Positions 16,529 to 25,029 of a stretch of 64,000 nt of DNA are shown piece by piece (position 1 is the stretch's first letter; every line of letters begins with the position of its first letter). This DNA is from Streptomyces sp. CB00316 (GTDB lineage Bacteria; Actinomycetota; Actinomycetes; Streptomycetales; Streptomycetaceae), in NCBI RefSeq assembly GCF_001905595.1, contig NZ_LIXI01000005.1:372001-436000 (forward strand). Reading direction: 5' to 3'. The translations under genes were made by a program, and so were the position numbers. The notes below the pieces were generated by a model, which was given only the letters and a program-made list of their open reading frames with translations, had not been told where the DNA came from and ran no database searches.

Positions 16529-17152
16529 ATGTCACCGCGCGGAGTGGCGACGCCCGACGTACGCGAGCGACTGTTCGCGGCGGCCGAGCGCGTCGTGGAG
16601 CGGGACGGGCCCGGCGCGCTCACCAGCCGGGCCGTCACCACCGAGGCGGGATGCGCCAAAGGGCTGCTGCACACGCACTTCGTGGGGCTCGACGCATTCG
16701 TGGCCGAGCTCTGCCTCGACCGGTTCGCGCGGGCGGCCGCACAGGCGCAGGCGCTGTCGGAGCTCGCCGGGCAGGGCACGGTGGCGCGGAACCTCGGCAC
16801 CGTCGTCCTCGCGCTGTTCGACGCCGCCGGTCCGGCCCTCTCCGGCCTGGCCATGAGCCGGGCCGCCTCCACGCTGCAGATCCGTGAGGCCCTGGAGGGA
16901 GGGGCGCCCGGCTTCACCGCGATCGAGGAGGCCATCACCGCCTACCTGGCGGCCGAACAGGAGCTCGGCCGGGTGGCGGAGACCGTCGACCCGAGCATCG
17001 CGGCCCTCGCTGTCGTCGGCACCGCCCACCACCTCCTGATGACCAGCCGGCCGGGCACACCCGACCCTCAGCTCCCCATGGCGCGCCTGGTGGCGATGCT
17101 GGTCGAGGAGAACGGCCAGAGGTCGCCGGGCCGGATCCCGGCGGACGCCTAG
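16529..17152 (+). CDS. TetR-family transcriptional regulator
   Basis: A 207-residue repressor-like protein with an N-terminal TetR helix-turn-helix at about 10-55 (VRERLFAAAERVVERDGPGA, then LTSRAVTTEAGCAKGLLHTH). The C-terminal alpha-helical domain would bind an unknown effector. The ATG at 16529 has GGAAGAGAGG just upstream. It is divergent from the methyltransferase across the 16433-16456 palindrome, so local repression and autoregulation are likely. Confidence 0.9.
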   Translation: MSPRGVATPDVRERLFAAAERVVERDGPGALTSRAVTTEAGCAKGLLHTHFVGLDAFVAELCLDRFARAAAQAQALSELAGQGTVARNLGTVVLALFDAAGPALSGLAMSRAASTLQIREALEGGAPGFTAIEEAITAYLAAEQELGRVAETVDPSIAALAVVGTAHHLLMTSRPGTPDPQLPMARLVAMLVEENGQRSPGRIPADA

Positions 17153-17184
17153 GCAGGCCGCCTCCGGCCGACAGCTTCGACGCG

Positions 17185-17394
17185 CTAGACGTTCACCCAA
17201 CTCCCCGAGTGGAGGCGCCGCGTGGTCGTCGCAGGCCGCGCGGCGCTCCCCCTTTCCGTGGGCGCCGCCTCCTCCCGTTCGGCGTCGCGGAGCTGGCGGT
17301 CGATGCGGCGCTCACGGACGGACCCGATGACAGCGGGGAGGAGGACGAGAGCGAAGAGGGCGGTCACGACGAGGTAGTCCAGGAAGGTGTTCAT
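17185..17394 (-). CDS. Small single-span membrane protein, unknown function
   Basis: A 69-residue protein with one clear transmembrane helix near the N-terminus (about 4-26, FLDYLVVTALFALVLLPAVI), followed by a charged cytoplasmic tail rich in Arg and Glu (RERRIDRQLRDAEREE). The ATG at 17394 is preceded by GGTGGAG. It is divergent from the AraC-type regulator, and the operator-like repeats lie just upstream of both, so it may be that regulator's target. I do not recognise the family. Confidence 0.7.
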   Translation of the reverse strand: MNTFLDYLVVTALFALVLLPAVIGSVRERRIDRQLRDAEREEAAPTERGSAARPATTTRRLHSGSWVNV

Positions 17395-17429
17395 GGCTCC
17401 ACCTTCGTCCGCCCGGAAGATTCTGGTCA

Positions 17430-17468
17430 GTGGCAGCACTGCCACACAGCATCGAATTACTGCCACAC
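17430..17468. promoter_or_regulatory. Repeated ACTGCCACAC half-sites upstream of the AraC-type gene
   Basis: ACTGCCACAC occurs exactly at 17438-17447 and again at 17459-17468, 21 bp apart (two helical turns). The first copy is also the right half of the palindrome GTGGCAG-CA-CTGCCAC (17430-17445). Direct half-sites two turns apart are typical of AraC-family activators. It sits between the small membrane protein gene and the AraC-type gene, 8-46 bp before the latter's start. Confidence 0.65.
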
Positions 17469-17475
17469 TGACTCC

Positions 17476-18453
17476 ATGCTGAAAAACGTCGCCGTCCTAC
17501 TGCTCGACGAGGTCCACCCCTTCGAACTCGGCGTGCTGAGCGAGGTCTTCGGCCTCGACCGCAGTGAAGAGGGGCTGCCGGTCCACGACTTCGCCGTCGT
17601 CTCCGCCGAGGGCCCGGTGCTCCGGACTCACGCGGGCTTCACCATCAGCACGCCCCACGGCCTGGAACGGCTGGAGGAGGCCGACCTCGTCGCCGTACCG
17701 GCAGGCAGCAACTTCATGGAGCGGGAGTACCCGGAAGAGGTCCTCGACGCCCTGCGCCGGGCCGTAAAGCGCGGGGCACGGGTGCTGAGCGTCTGCTCCG
17801 GCGCGTACGTCCTCGGAGCGGCGGGACTGCTGGACGGCCGCCGCTGCACGACGCACTGGCGCCACACGGCGGAGCTGGCCCGCCGCTACCCGAAGGCGGT
17901 CGTGGAACCGGACGTGCTCTACGTGGACGAGGGCCCCGTCATCACCTCGGCCGGGACCGCCTCCGGCATCGACGCCTGCCTCCACCTGGTCCGCCAGGCG
18001 TACGGCCAGGAGGCGGCCAACACGATCGCCCGGCGCATGGTGGTGCCGCCGCACCGGGACGGCGGCCAGGCGCAGTACATCAGCCGCCCGCTGCCCCGGA
18101 ACGCCTGCGACACGGTCGGCTCCACGCTGGCGTGGATGGAGCACCACCTGGACCAGGAGATGACGGTGGAGCGGTTGGCGGCCCTGGCGCACATGTCGCC
18201 GCGTACCTTCGCCCGCCGCTTCCAGCAGGAGACCGGGACGACCCCGTACCGCTGGCTGCTGCGCCAGCGGGTGCTGCTGGCCCAGCACCTGCTGGAGACC
18301 TCCGACCGGACGATCGACACGATCGCGGGGCAGACGGGGTTCGGGACGGCGGCGACCCTGCGCCACCAGTTCGTGCGCACGCTCGGGACGACGCCGAACG
18401 CCTACCGCCGGACCTTCCGGGGACCGGCGAGCACCGTGCCCGACGTCGCCTGA
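17476..18453 (+). CDS. GlxA-type AraC family regulator (DJ-1/PfpI + HTH)
   Basis: A 325-residue regulator. Residues 1-190 form a DJ-1/PfpI-like domain with the nucleophile-elbow segment VLSVCSGAYVLGAAGLLDGR, and residues 215-315 an AraC HTH_18 domain (MTVERLAALAHMSPRTFARR and TIDTIAGQTGFGTAATLRHQ). The ATG at 17476 follows the repeats at 17438-17468. In S. coelicolor an AraC-like gene, nrdS, lies directly after nrdB; this protein could be its counterpart separated by three intervening genes, or an unrelated GlxA-type regulator. Its target is not shown by sequence beyond probable autoregulation. Confidence 0.9.
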   Translation: MLKNVAVLLLDEVHPFELGVLSEVFGLDRSEEGLPVHDFAVVSAEGPVLRTHAGFTISTPHGLERLEEADLVAVPAGSNFMEREYPEEVLDALRRAVKRGARVLSVCSGAYVLGAAGLLDGRRCTTHWRHTAELARRYPKAVVEPDVLYVDEGPVITSAGTASGIDACLHLVRQAYGQEAANTIARRMVVPPHRDGGQAQYISRPLPRNACDTVGSTLAWMEHHLDQEMTVERLAALAHMSPRTFARRFQQETGTTPYRWLLRQRVLLAQHLLETSDRTIDTIAGQTGFGTAATLRHQFVRTLGTTPNAYRRTFRGPASTVPDVA

Positions 18454-18490
18454 GGGCGGACGCCGGGCACGGCCGACAACTTCAGGGGGA

Positions 18491-19228
18491 TCAGATGCCG
18501 CAGCTGGGGGCCGACCAGAAGCGGCTGGACCCCTGGTTGACGTGCACGTGGTCATTGTGGCCCGAGTAGCCGGGGCCGAGGATGCCCCGGAAACCGTGGT
18601 AGCGGGCCTGCTTGGCCAGCGTGCACAGGGAGTGGGGCGAGGCGCCGAGGTCGACCGCGTCGCCGTACAGGTGACGGCTGTTGCTCGCTCCGCCGACGGC
18701 CGAGTTGCAGGAGTAGGAGCGGAATCCGCTGGTGACGCGGATCGACTGGTCTCCCAGCGCGTGGCGCAGCGCCTCCAGCTTCCACATGCTGCTCAGCGCG
18801 TTGGCCTTGGCCGTGCCCGCCGCGACCGCACCACCGGCCCAGGTGCTGTTGCACTGGTTGAGCTCGGGATAGGTGAAGTGGATCGGCGTGCAGTCGTTGT
18901 CCTGGAGCGCGTAGATCTTGTTCTGGGTGGCCGGGCCCGCGATCCCGTCGGCGGCCAGCCCGTAGGCCGCCTGGAACCGCTTGACGGCGGCGGTGGTGGC
19001 CGGGCCGTAGGAGCCGTCGATGGCGAGCACGGAGTCGTACCCGGGCCATCCGGCCACGCGGAGCTGGAGCTGGGTGACGTCGTTGCCGGTGGATCCCGGC
19101 GCGAGCGTACGGGTCCAGGTGTAGCAGCCGTCGGCCTGCGCGGGGCCGGCGGTCAGCACCGCCCCGCCCAGTGCGAATGAAATGGTCATGACAAATCCGA
19201 GCAGAACGCGTGCGGTACGTCTCAGCAC
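18491..19228 (-). CDS. Secreted zinc D-Ala-D-Ala carboxypeptidase (M15A) with PG-binding domain
   Basis: The 245-residue precursor has a Sec signal peptide (about 1-32, RRTARVLLGFVMTISFALGG, ending PAQA). Next is a peptidoglycan_binding_1 domain (about 40-100, GSTGNDVTQLQLRVAGWPGY and DGSYGPATTAAVKRFQ), then an M15A/VanY-like catalytic domain with zinc motifs SRHLYGDAVDLG (HxxxxxxD) and GHNDHVHVNQG (HxH). This is the layout of the Streptomyces albus G enzyme that removes the terminal D-Ala from cell-wall stem peptides. The start is a GTG at 19228 with GAGGGAG upstream; longer frames lack a ribosome site. Confidence 0.93.
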   Translation of the reverse strand: MLRRTARVLLGFVMTISFALGGAVLTAGPAQADGCYTWTRTLAPGSTGNDVTQLQLRVAGWPGYDSVLAIDGSYGPATTAAVKRFQAAYGLAADGIAGPATQNKIYALQDNDCTPIHFTYPELNQCNSTWAGGAVAAGTAKANALSSMWKLEALRHALGDQSIRVTSGFRSYSCNSAVGGASNSRHLYGDAVDLGASPHSLCTLAKQARYHGFRGILGPGYSGHNDHVHVNQGSSRFWSAPSCGI

Positions 19229-19343
19229 AGGGGGTCTCCCTCTGAACGTCACGGGCGGTGTCCAGGCGAGCCTGGCCCAGGAGTCGACGCGCGTCAACTA
19301 CCCCTCGGAAAACGCCAGTTGTCCAACCAGTGGCACAAGCCCA

Positions 19344-19374
19344 GGGCCCGGCCCCGATCCCCGGCGCCGGGCCC
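19344..19374 (-). terminator. Terminator after the def gene
   Basis: The stem GGGCCCGGC (19344-19352) pairs with GCCGGGCCC (19366-19374), loop 13 nt, about 50 bases past the peptide deformylase stop on the minus strand. Confidence 0.6.
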
Positions 19375-19423
19375 CCTCCTGGGCGTACGCACGCGTACTC
19401 GTACACCTACACGTACGGCGTCC

Positions 19424-20062
19424 TCAGTCGTTCGGGACGGTCTCGTAGCGCGGTGTGCCCTCTTCCATCTGCCGGAGCGCGTCCTTGCGGTCGCGCTTGG
19501 AGAGCCGGTCGATGTACAGGTAGCCGTACAGGTGGTCCGTCTCGTGCTGGAGGCAGCGCGCGAAGTAGCCGCTGCCGCGCACCTTGATCGGATTGCCCTG
19601 GGCGTCCTGGCCGCGCACCACGGCGTAGTCGGGGCGGGCGAGGGAGGCGTAGGCGGTCGGGACCGAGAGGCACCCCTCGTTGGAGTCGTCCAGCACCCGC
19701 GCCTCGGGTGCCAGCTCCTCCAGGACCGGGTTGCAGACCACACCGGTGTGCCGCTTGCCGTCGTCGTCCGGGCAGTCGTAGACGAAGACCTTGAGGTCCA
19801 CGCCGATCTGGTTGGCCGCCAGGCCCACACCCTCGGCCGTCTTCTGGCTGGCGAACATGTCGTCGATCAGCTGCGCCAGCTCGTCGCCGAACTCGGTGAC
19901 GTCCTTGCACTCCTTGTGCAGCACCGGGTTGCCCACGACCGTGATCGGACGCGACGTGCCGCGCGCCCGGTACGCGGCCTCGCGCTCCTCGCAGTCCTCG
20001 GTGTCGACGATGAACCCCTCGTCGTCCACGCCGATCCGCCCGTCCGTCTCCTGCTGCGACAT
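19424..20062 (-). CDS. def: Peptide deformylase
   Basis: The 212-residue enzyme removes the formyl group from nascent proteins. The three signature motifs are present: GVGLAANQ at 78-85, EGCLS at 129-133 (metal Cys131) and HETDH at 173-177 (metal His and catalytic Glu). The ATG at 20062 gives a 40-residue acidic N-terminal extension ([20 protein letters not shown]) before the usual beginning at [12 protein letters not shown], longer than typical bacterial deformylases; a GGAAGG is 12 bases upstream. No sigma-R promoter was seen in front. Confidence 0.94.
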   Translation of the reverse strand: MSQQETDGRIGVDDEGFIVDTEDCEEREAAYRARGTSRPITVVGNPVLHKECKDVTEFGDELAQLIDDMFASQKTAEGVGLAANQIGVDLKVFVYDCPDDDGKRHTGVVCNPVLEELAPEARVLDDSNEGCLSVPTAYASLARPDYAVVRGQDAQGNPIKVRGSGYFARCLQHETDHLYGYLYIDRLSKRDRKDALRQMEEGTPRYETVPND

Positions 20063-20182
20063 GTCCGCCGTGCGCCTTCCTGCAAAACCTGAACTCGGTG
20101 ACCCCGCCGGACCCTGGGGAGACCCGGGAACCACGGGAGGAACAGCACCGCGATCGGTGCGCGTACAGCCTACGGGCAGCGG

Positions 20183-21178
20183 TCAGCAGACTTCTTCGAG
20201 ATCCCGCCACTCACGGCTGTCCGGACTGTCGGCGACCCAGCCGTCCAGCAACCCGCGCACCAGCCCGGCCGGGGCCGCGAGACCGCACTCGCGCTCGGGG
20301 ACCCACAGGTCACCGGCGCCCGCGGTCCGGTGGCCCAGCGGTCCCGGGTGGCCCGGCTCGCTGTGGTCGTGCGGGTCCAGGTGCTCTCCGTCGCCCTCGT
20401 CGCTCTCCATCCGGCTCTCCGAGCAGGCCCGGCACAGCAGCCGTACGGAGGAGGACCAGTCCTCGGCGGCGAACCCGGCGTCCGAGGCGAGCTTCTCCAG
20501 CGCGTCCCGGTCCTCCTCGGTGGCCGCCTCCAGCAGCACCACCCAGGTCGGCACCGGGGAGGGCGCCCACAGCTCGATCTCGTCGAACACCGGATACGAG
20601 GGTCCGGCGGCGGTGACCCGCTCGCCGTTGGGCACCCCGTCGTGCAGCACGACCTCGCCCCAGCGCCGCCCGGAGGACGGCAGCGGGATGGAGAGGACCT
20701 CCATCCGGGCCGGGTCGAGCCGGCGCCCCCAGACCACCTCGGCCTCGCCCTCGGGCGAGAGCCGCACCGCGGCGCTGCCCAGCTCCATACCGGTGGGCTC
20801 GGTGGTGGCCGCGCTGTTCAGCCCGGAGCCGGGCACTTTGAGGCCGTACGCCTGCCAGGCCCGGCGCGCCAGCGGCCAGTCCTGGAGGGCGGTGGCCGCG
20901 ATGCCGACGTTCCACCAGTCCGGGGCGCCGGACTCACGGTCCAGCAGCGCGACCGCCCGCAGGCCCGCCGCGCGCGCCTGCTCCCAGTCGTGCCGGAACT
21001 TGTGCAGCAGCGCCAGATTGAACCAGGACTCCGAGAGCCAGGGCTCCAGATCCGCCGCACGCGTCAGCAGCGCCCCCGCGTCCTCGTACCGGCCGTCGCC
21101 GATCAGCGTGAACGCGCGGTCCGTGGCCTGCCGCCAAGAGGCGGACGGCCGATGCCGTACCTTCCCGAAGATCCTCAC
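20183..21178 (-). CDS. TPR-containing protein of unknown function
   Basis: A 331-residue protein. The first 110 residues carry TPR-like helices (ASWRQATDRAFTLIGDGRYE, then a DAGALLTRAADLEP and a NLALLHKFRHDWEQARAAG segment). The remainder is an uncharacterised domain with many Trp, one CRAC pair (LLCRACSESRME) and a His/Asp-rich strip (HLDPHDHSEPGH) that could bind metal. I chose the GTG at 21178 (VRIFGKVRHRPS) because AGGCGGG precedes it and similar proteins start there as I recall; longer frames are possible. It lies between def and rsrA in the same direction but over 200 bp from rsrA. Confidence 0.8.
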   Translation of the reverse strand: MRIFGKVRHRPSASWRQATDRAFTLIGDGRYEDAGALLTRAADLEPWLSESWFNLALLHKFRHDWEQARAAGLRAVALLDRESGAPDWWNVGIAATALQDWPLARRAWQAYGLKVPGSGLNSAATTEPTGMELGSAAVRLSPEGEAEVVWGRRLDPARMEVLSIPLPSSGRRWGEVVLHDGVPNGERVTAAGPSYPVFDEIELWAPSPVPTWVVLLEAATEEDRDALEKLASDAGFAAEDWSSSVRLLCRACSESRMESDEGDGEHLDPHDHSEPGHPGPLGHRTAGAGDLWVPERECGLAAPAGLVRGLLDGWVADSPDSREWRDLEEVC

Positions 21179-21408
21179 GATTCCCGCCTGTCCCGACTGG
21201 ACACCCTCGTTTTCCGCTCTGCTTCGCATCCAACCATGCCCGGCCGGACGCCCGCTCATTACCCATGGGTTACCCAGCCCCGGCCCGGGTCAGACCGCCC
21301 CGGCCGAGGACTCTCGCGAGGATCTCCGCCGGCTGCGGCGGGTGACCGGGGGCGCGGGGAAGGGCGGCGGCACGGAGGGCGGGCGGGGTGCTGCCCTCCG
21401 CCCGGTGG

Positions 21409-21729
21409 CTATTCGCGCGCGGTCGCGGCCTGGTCCGTGCCGCCGACGGTGATGTCCTGCTCGGGCACGGCCTCGCCGGCCCTGATCAGGTCGATCCGGC
21501 CCATCACCTTGGAGCGCAGGTCGGTCGGGACCTCGTCCTGACCGCAGCAGCGCTTGACCAGCTTCTTCACGGCCTGCTCCAGGCCGTACTTCTCCAGGCA
21601 CGGGGAGCACTCCTCGAAGTGCACCTCGAACTTCGTGCAGTCGCCCTCGGGCATCTCCCGGTCGAGGAACTCGTAGAGATGGTCGAGGACCTCCGAGCAG
21701 TCCGTCTCGTGCGGCTCTCCGCAGCTCAT
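21409..21729 (-). CDS. rsrA: Zinc-containing redox-sensitive anti-sigma factor RsrA
   Basis: The 106-residue ZAS protein sequesters SigR in reduced cells; disulfide stress expels zinc and releases SigR. It has Cys3, Cys11, Cys31, His37, Cys41, Cys44, Cys61 and Cys62, the same cysteine and histidine positions as S. coelicolor RsrA; the core motif is HFEECSPC (HxxxCxxC). The start ATG overlaps the sigR stop by 4 nt (21726-21729), so the two are translationally coupled. Confidence 0.97.
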   Translation of the reverse strand: MSCGEPHETDCSEVLDHLYEFLDREMPEGDCTKFEVHFEECSPCLEKYGLEQAVKKLVKRCCGQDEVPTDLRSKVMGRIDLIRAGEAVPEQDITVGGTDQAATARE

Positions 21730-22382
21730 GAGGTCGAGCCCTTCCGATCGTCCGAGTCACCGGCACCGGCTGCGACGAGCCCGCGCTCACGGGCGTAGTC
21801 CTCCAGCATGCCGCGCAGCTGACGGCGGCCGCGGTGCAGCCGGGACATCACCGTACCGATGGGTGTCCCCATGATGTCCGCGATCTCCTTGTAGGCAAAG
21901 CCCTCCACATCGGCGAGGTAGACGGCGATGCGGAACTCTTCGGGAATCGCCTGGAGCGCCGACTTCACGTCGGAGTCCGGCAGGTGGTCGAGGGCCTGGG
22001 ACTCGGCGGAGCGCAGACCGGTCGACATGTGCGACTCGGCGCGCGCCAGCTGCCAGTCCTCGATCTCCTCAGCGGCACTCCGCTGGGGCTCGCGCTGCTT
22101 CTTGCGGTACGAGTTGATGAAGGTGTTGGTGAGGATGCGGTACATCCACGCCTTGAGGTTCGTGCCCTCACGGAACTGGTGGAAGGAGCCGTACGCCTTC
22201 GCGTAGGTCTCCTGGACCAGGTCCTCGGCATCGGCGGGGTTGCGCGTCATGCGCAGCGCGGCCGAGTACATCTGGTCGAGAAAGCCGAGGGCGTCCCGCT
22301 CGAAGCGCGCGTTGCGCTCGGCGGTCGTCTCCGGTGCACGGCCGTCGTCGGTCCCTGTGTCGGTCCCAGTGACCGGACCCAC
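21726..22382 (-). CDS. sigR: ECF sigma factor SigR (thiol-oxidative stress)
   Basis: The 218-residue ECF sigma factor directs the thiol-stress regulon. Region 2 ([34 protein letters not shown]) and region 4 ([40 protein letters not shown]) are intact. The GTG at 22382 (VGPVTG) is the start of the short stable form, directly after GGAGGAG. The frame stays open upstream to an ATG at 22568, which would add 62 residues; this corresponds to the longer unstable form SigR-prime known in S. coelicolor, made from the sigma-R-dependent promoter found at 22619-22645. The WblC-activated promoter described in S. coelicolor was not resolved here. Confidence 0.96.
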   Translation of the reverse strand: MGPVTGTDTGTDDGRAPETTAERNARFERDALGFLDQMYSAALRMTRNPADAEDLVQETYAKAYGSFHQFREGTNLKAWMYRILTNTFINSYRKKQREPQRSAAEEIEDWQLARAESHMSTGLRSAESQALDHLPDSDVKSALQAIPEEFRIAVYLADVEGFAYKEIADIMGTPIGTVMSRLHRGRRQLRGMLEDYARERGLVAAGAGDSDDRKGSTS

Positions 22383-22618
22383 CTCCTCCAACGATGTGGC
22401 GGAGCCGAAACCGGACCCGCTCGCCTCGGAGAATAGTCGACCTTGCCTGGAGACGGGCTGCCGATCAGCGCCGCCCGTCGGCCGCTCACGAGTGGTCTTC
22501 GCCGCAGGGAGCACGGTCCACTCCAGGTCAGCGGCGTTCGAGCGGCTGGGGCAGATGGTCGAACCCATGCGACGGACTCCCTCTCCACGTACGACGTTGT
22601 TGTACCGACGTCCCGAAC

Positions 22619-22645
22619 AACAGCGTCCCCGTACGCCGCATTCCC
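22619..22645 (-). promoter_or_regulatory. Perfect sigma-R promoter driving sigR (p2)
   Basis: On the minus strand GGGAAT (22645-22640) is followed after exactly 18 bp by GTT (22621-22619), the known sigma-R consensus GGGAAT-N18-GTT. It lies about 50 bp upstream of the ATG for the long SigR form and 237 bp upstream of the short-form GTG, so it is the autoregulatory promoter. The alpha/beta hydrolase gene ends only 11 bp before it. Confidence 0.92.
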
Positions 22646-22655
22646 GTGGTCCGTG

Positions 22656-23297
22656 TCACCCGAGGGACGTGAGCCATCCGGTGACCGCTCCGGTGAGGAG
22701 GTCCATCGCCTGGGCCTCACTCAGCCCGGACTTCTTCGGTACGGCGAAGCCGTGGTCGCCGTACGGCACCTCCGCCAGCTCGTACGCGCCGGGCGGGAAC
22801 TCCTCCGGTCGCCCGAACGGGTCGTTGCCGCCCTGGACCACCAGGGTGGGCACACCCGTGCCCAGCAGCTCCTCGGCCCGGGACTTCTCCGGCCTGCCCG
22901 GCGGGTGGAGCGGGAAGCTGAGGGCGAGGACGGCCGCCGCGCCCAGCTCGGTGGCGGTCCGGCAGGCGACCCGGGCCCCGGCGCTGCGGCCTCCGGCGAC
23001 GACGGGCAACCCGGGTGCGGCCAGGGCGGGCCACAGCCCGCGCCACCCGGTGTCCAGGGTCTTCGGGGCGGGGGCCAGCTTCTTGCCGGCCACCCGCCAG
23101 GGCTGCTCCACCAGGGCGACGGTGACCCCGTGGGCGGGCAGGAAGGCGGCGAGGGCCTTCAGGTCCCGGGCCTCGATGCCGCCGCCGGCCCCGTGGCCCA
23201 CGGCGAGCACGAGGCGGGGCGCGGACGCGCGGACCCAGGTGATCCGGGCGTCACCGGCGTCGGTGGTGACGTTCTGCGTACGTGGTTGACGGCTCAC
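22656..23297 (-). CDS. Alpha/beta hydrolase (KANL3/Tex30-like dienelactone-type fold)
   Basis: A 213-residue hydrolase with the pattern LAVGHGAGGGIEARDLKAL (oxyanion region), nucleophile elbow AGGRSAGARVA (Ser in GxSxG), the acid loop LVVQGGNDPFG and the catalytic His in YGDHGF. These features fit the Tex30/KANL3 alpha/beta-hydrolase group; the substrate is unknown. The GTG at 23297 has GGAGG nine bases upstream. It is in the same direction as sigR and ends just before the sigR promoter. Confidence 0.87.
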   Translation of the reverse strand: MSRQPRTQNVTTDAGDARITWVRASAPRLVLAVGHGAGGGIEARDLKALAAFLPAHGVTVALVEQPWRVAGKKLAPAPKTLDTGWRGLWPALAAPGLPVVAGGRSAGARVACRTATELGAAAVLALSFPLHPPGRPEKSRAEELLGTGVPTLVVQGGNDPFGRPEEFPPGAYELAEVPYGDHGFAVPKKSGLSEAQAMDLLTGAVTGWLTSLG

Positions 23298-23322
23298 CGC
23301 GCCATCCTCCCCCGCCCGCCGC

Positions 23323-24138
23323 TCAGAACAGCGTGGACTCCTCCGGCGCGGCCAGTTCCTCCAGCAGTTCCGGCCCGTTGTTGCGGACGTTGCTGACGGC
23401 GGTGGCGACCGGGTAGGCGCGCATCAGCCCGCCGGGCGGCGGCTCCAGCAGCGCGCGCAGCTCGTCCACGCCGGTGTGCGAGGGGTCAAGCCAGGTGTCC
23501 CAGCGGTCCGCGGTGAGCATCAGCGGCATCCTGGGGTGGATGTCGGCGAGCGCGCCGGGGCCTTCGGCGGGGGCGACGGCCAAGGGGGTGGTCTCGGCCT
23601 CGGTGGTGATCACCGAGCACGTCACCCACCAGGCGTTCTCATGGTCGCCGGGGAGGGTCGGATCGCGCCAGAACTCGTACAGTCCGGCCATCGCGAAGAC
23701 CGAGCCGTCGGCGGGGGTCACGAAGTAGGGCTGCTTGCGCGCCCGCTTCCTGCCCTTCTCCTCCTCCAGCTGCCGCTCCTGCGCACCGGTGACCCACTCG
23801 TAGTAGCCGTCGGCGGGCAGGATGCAGCGGCGCTGGGCGAAGGCACGGCGGAAGGACGGCTTCTCGTGCACGGTCTCGGCGCGGGCGTTGATCATCCGGG
23901 CCGCGCCCTCGGGGGTCTTGGACCAGGAGGGCACGAGCCCCCACTTCAGGGCCCGCAACTGGCGAACCGGACGCTGGTCGTCCGCGTCCTTAACAGGACG
24001 CTCCAGTACCGCGTAGACCTCTTTGGTCGGCGCCACGTTCCAGTCCGGCTCCAGGGTTTCGGTGGGTTCCCACTTCTCGACCCCGAAAAGTCCGGTCAGG
24101 TCCTCGGGCCGCCGACTCGCCGCATACCGTCCGCACAT
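23323..24138 (-). CDS. SOS-response-associated peptidase (HMCES/YedK family)
   Basis: The 271-residue protein forms a protective covalent crosslink with abasic sites in single-stranded DNA. The key elements are Cys2 as mature N-terminus (MCGRYAASRRPEDL), the NVAPTKEVYAV segment, WGLVPSW, NARAETV (Asn/Arg/Glu), CILPADGYYEW (Glu) and the catalytic His in DIHPRMP. The ATG at 24138 gives the Cys2 terminus directly, which fixes the start. It is divergent from the M50-like gene with a 53-bp gap. The insert with many Lys/Arg (QLEEEKGRKRARKQ) is common in the family. Confidence 0.95.
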   Translation of the reverse strand: MCGRYAASRRPEDLTGLFGVEKWEPTETLEPDWNVAPTKEVYAVLERPVKDADDQRPVRQLRALKWGLVPSWSKTPEGAARMINARAETVHEKPSFRRAFAQRRCILPADGYYEWVTGAQERQLEEEKGRKRARKQPYFVTPADGSVFAMAGLYEFWRDPTLPGDHENAWWVTCSVITTEAETTPLAVAPAEGPGALADIHPRMPLMLTADRWDTWLDPSHTGVDELRALLEPPPGGLMRAYPVATAVSNVRNNGPELLEELAAPEESTLF

Positions 24139-24191
24139 AAGTGCCAGACTGCCACGACCGCCCGCCCCTGCCGCAAGGAGTCGCCCGGCCG

Positions 24192-24905
24192 ATGAACAGC
24201 ACCGAACTGGGCGATCTGTGGGATCGCCTCACCGGCACCCAGCCCGCACCCGAGCAGTGGCTGGTGGTGATGACGGCCGCCCTGGCGCTCATCGCCGTCG
24301 CGCCGAATCCGATATGGCGCCTCGCGCGCAACACCATCACCATCGCGCACGAGGGCGGCCACGGCCTGGTGGCCCTGCTCACCGGGCGCCAGCTGTCGGG
24401 CATCCGGCTGCACTCGGACACCAGCGGCCTCACGGTGAGCCGCGGCAAGCCGACGGGGATCGGCATGATCCTCACCGCCGCGGCCGGCTACACGGCCCCC
24501 TCGCTGCTGGGTCTGGGCGGCGCCTGGCTGCTGACCAACGGCCGGATCACGCTGCTCCTGTGGATCGCCACGGCGCTGCTCGCCGCGATGCTGGTGATGA
24601 TCCGCAATGTGTACGGGGCGCTCACCGTCATCCTGACCGGCACGGCGTTCCTGTTGGTGTCCTGGCTGACCTCGTCGGACGTGCAGTCGGCGTTCGCGTA
24701 CGCGGTGGTCTGGTTCCTGCTGCTGGGCGGGGTGCGGCCGCCCTTCGAGCTCCAGTCGAAGCGGCGCTTCGGGGGCGCCCCGGACTCCGACGCGGACCAG
24801 CTGGCCCGGCTGACGCACGCCCCCGCTGTGCTGTGGCTCTTCCTCTTCCACGCGGTGTCGCTGTGCTCGCTGATCGGCGGCGGGCGCTGGCTGCTGGGCT
24901 GGTGA
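24192..24905 (+). CDS. M50-family-like integral membrane metalloprotease
   Basis: A 237-residue protein with about six membrane helices. The first cytoplasmic segment holds [20 protein letters not shown], an HExxH zinc motif (HEGGH), placing it among M50B-like peptidases, followed by a conserved [16 protein letters not shown] helix. No second-domain NxxPxxxxD motif is obvious, so activity is not certain. The ATG at 24192 has AAGGAG 12 bases upstream. The substrate is unknown. Confidence 0.85.
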   Translation: MNSTELGDLWDRLTGTQPAPEQWLVVMTAALALIAVAPNPIWRLARNTITIAHEGGHGLVALLTGRQLSGIRLHSDTSGLTVSRGKPTGIGMILTAAAGYTAPSLLGLGGAWLLTNGRITLLLWIATALLAAMLVMIRNVYGALTVILTGTAFLLVSWLTSSDVQSAFAYAVVWFLLLGGVRPPFELQSKRRFGGAPDSDADQLARLTHAPAVLWLFLFHAVSLCSLIGGGRWLLGW

Positions 24906-25029
24906 GATCCGGAGGCGCCCGGGGATCGGGGAGGCGTGCCTCCGGTCCGTACCATTGTTTCGTTACGGGACGGTTTTCGACCTTTTGTTGACGAACCGGG
25001 CCGGGCAGGGAGCCACTAAAGTAAGGACC

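Noticed and set aside
19382-19418. GTACG-rich alternating purine-pyrimidine stretch upstream of the M15 peptidase gene
   Set aside because: Irregular and short; no inverted repeat or promoter pattern could be supported.
21261-21270. ACCCATGGGT palindrome upstream of the TPR gene
   Set aside because: Only a 10-bp palindrome with no second site or known consensus; too weak to call an operator.
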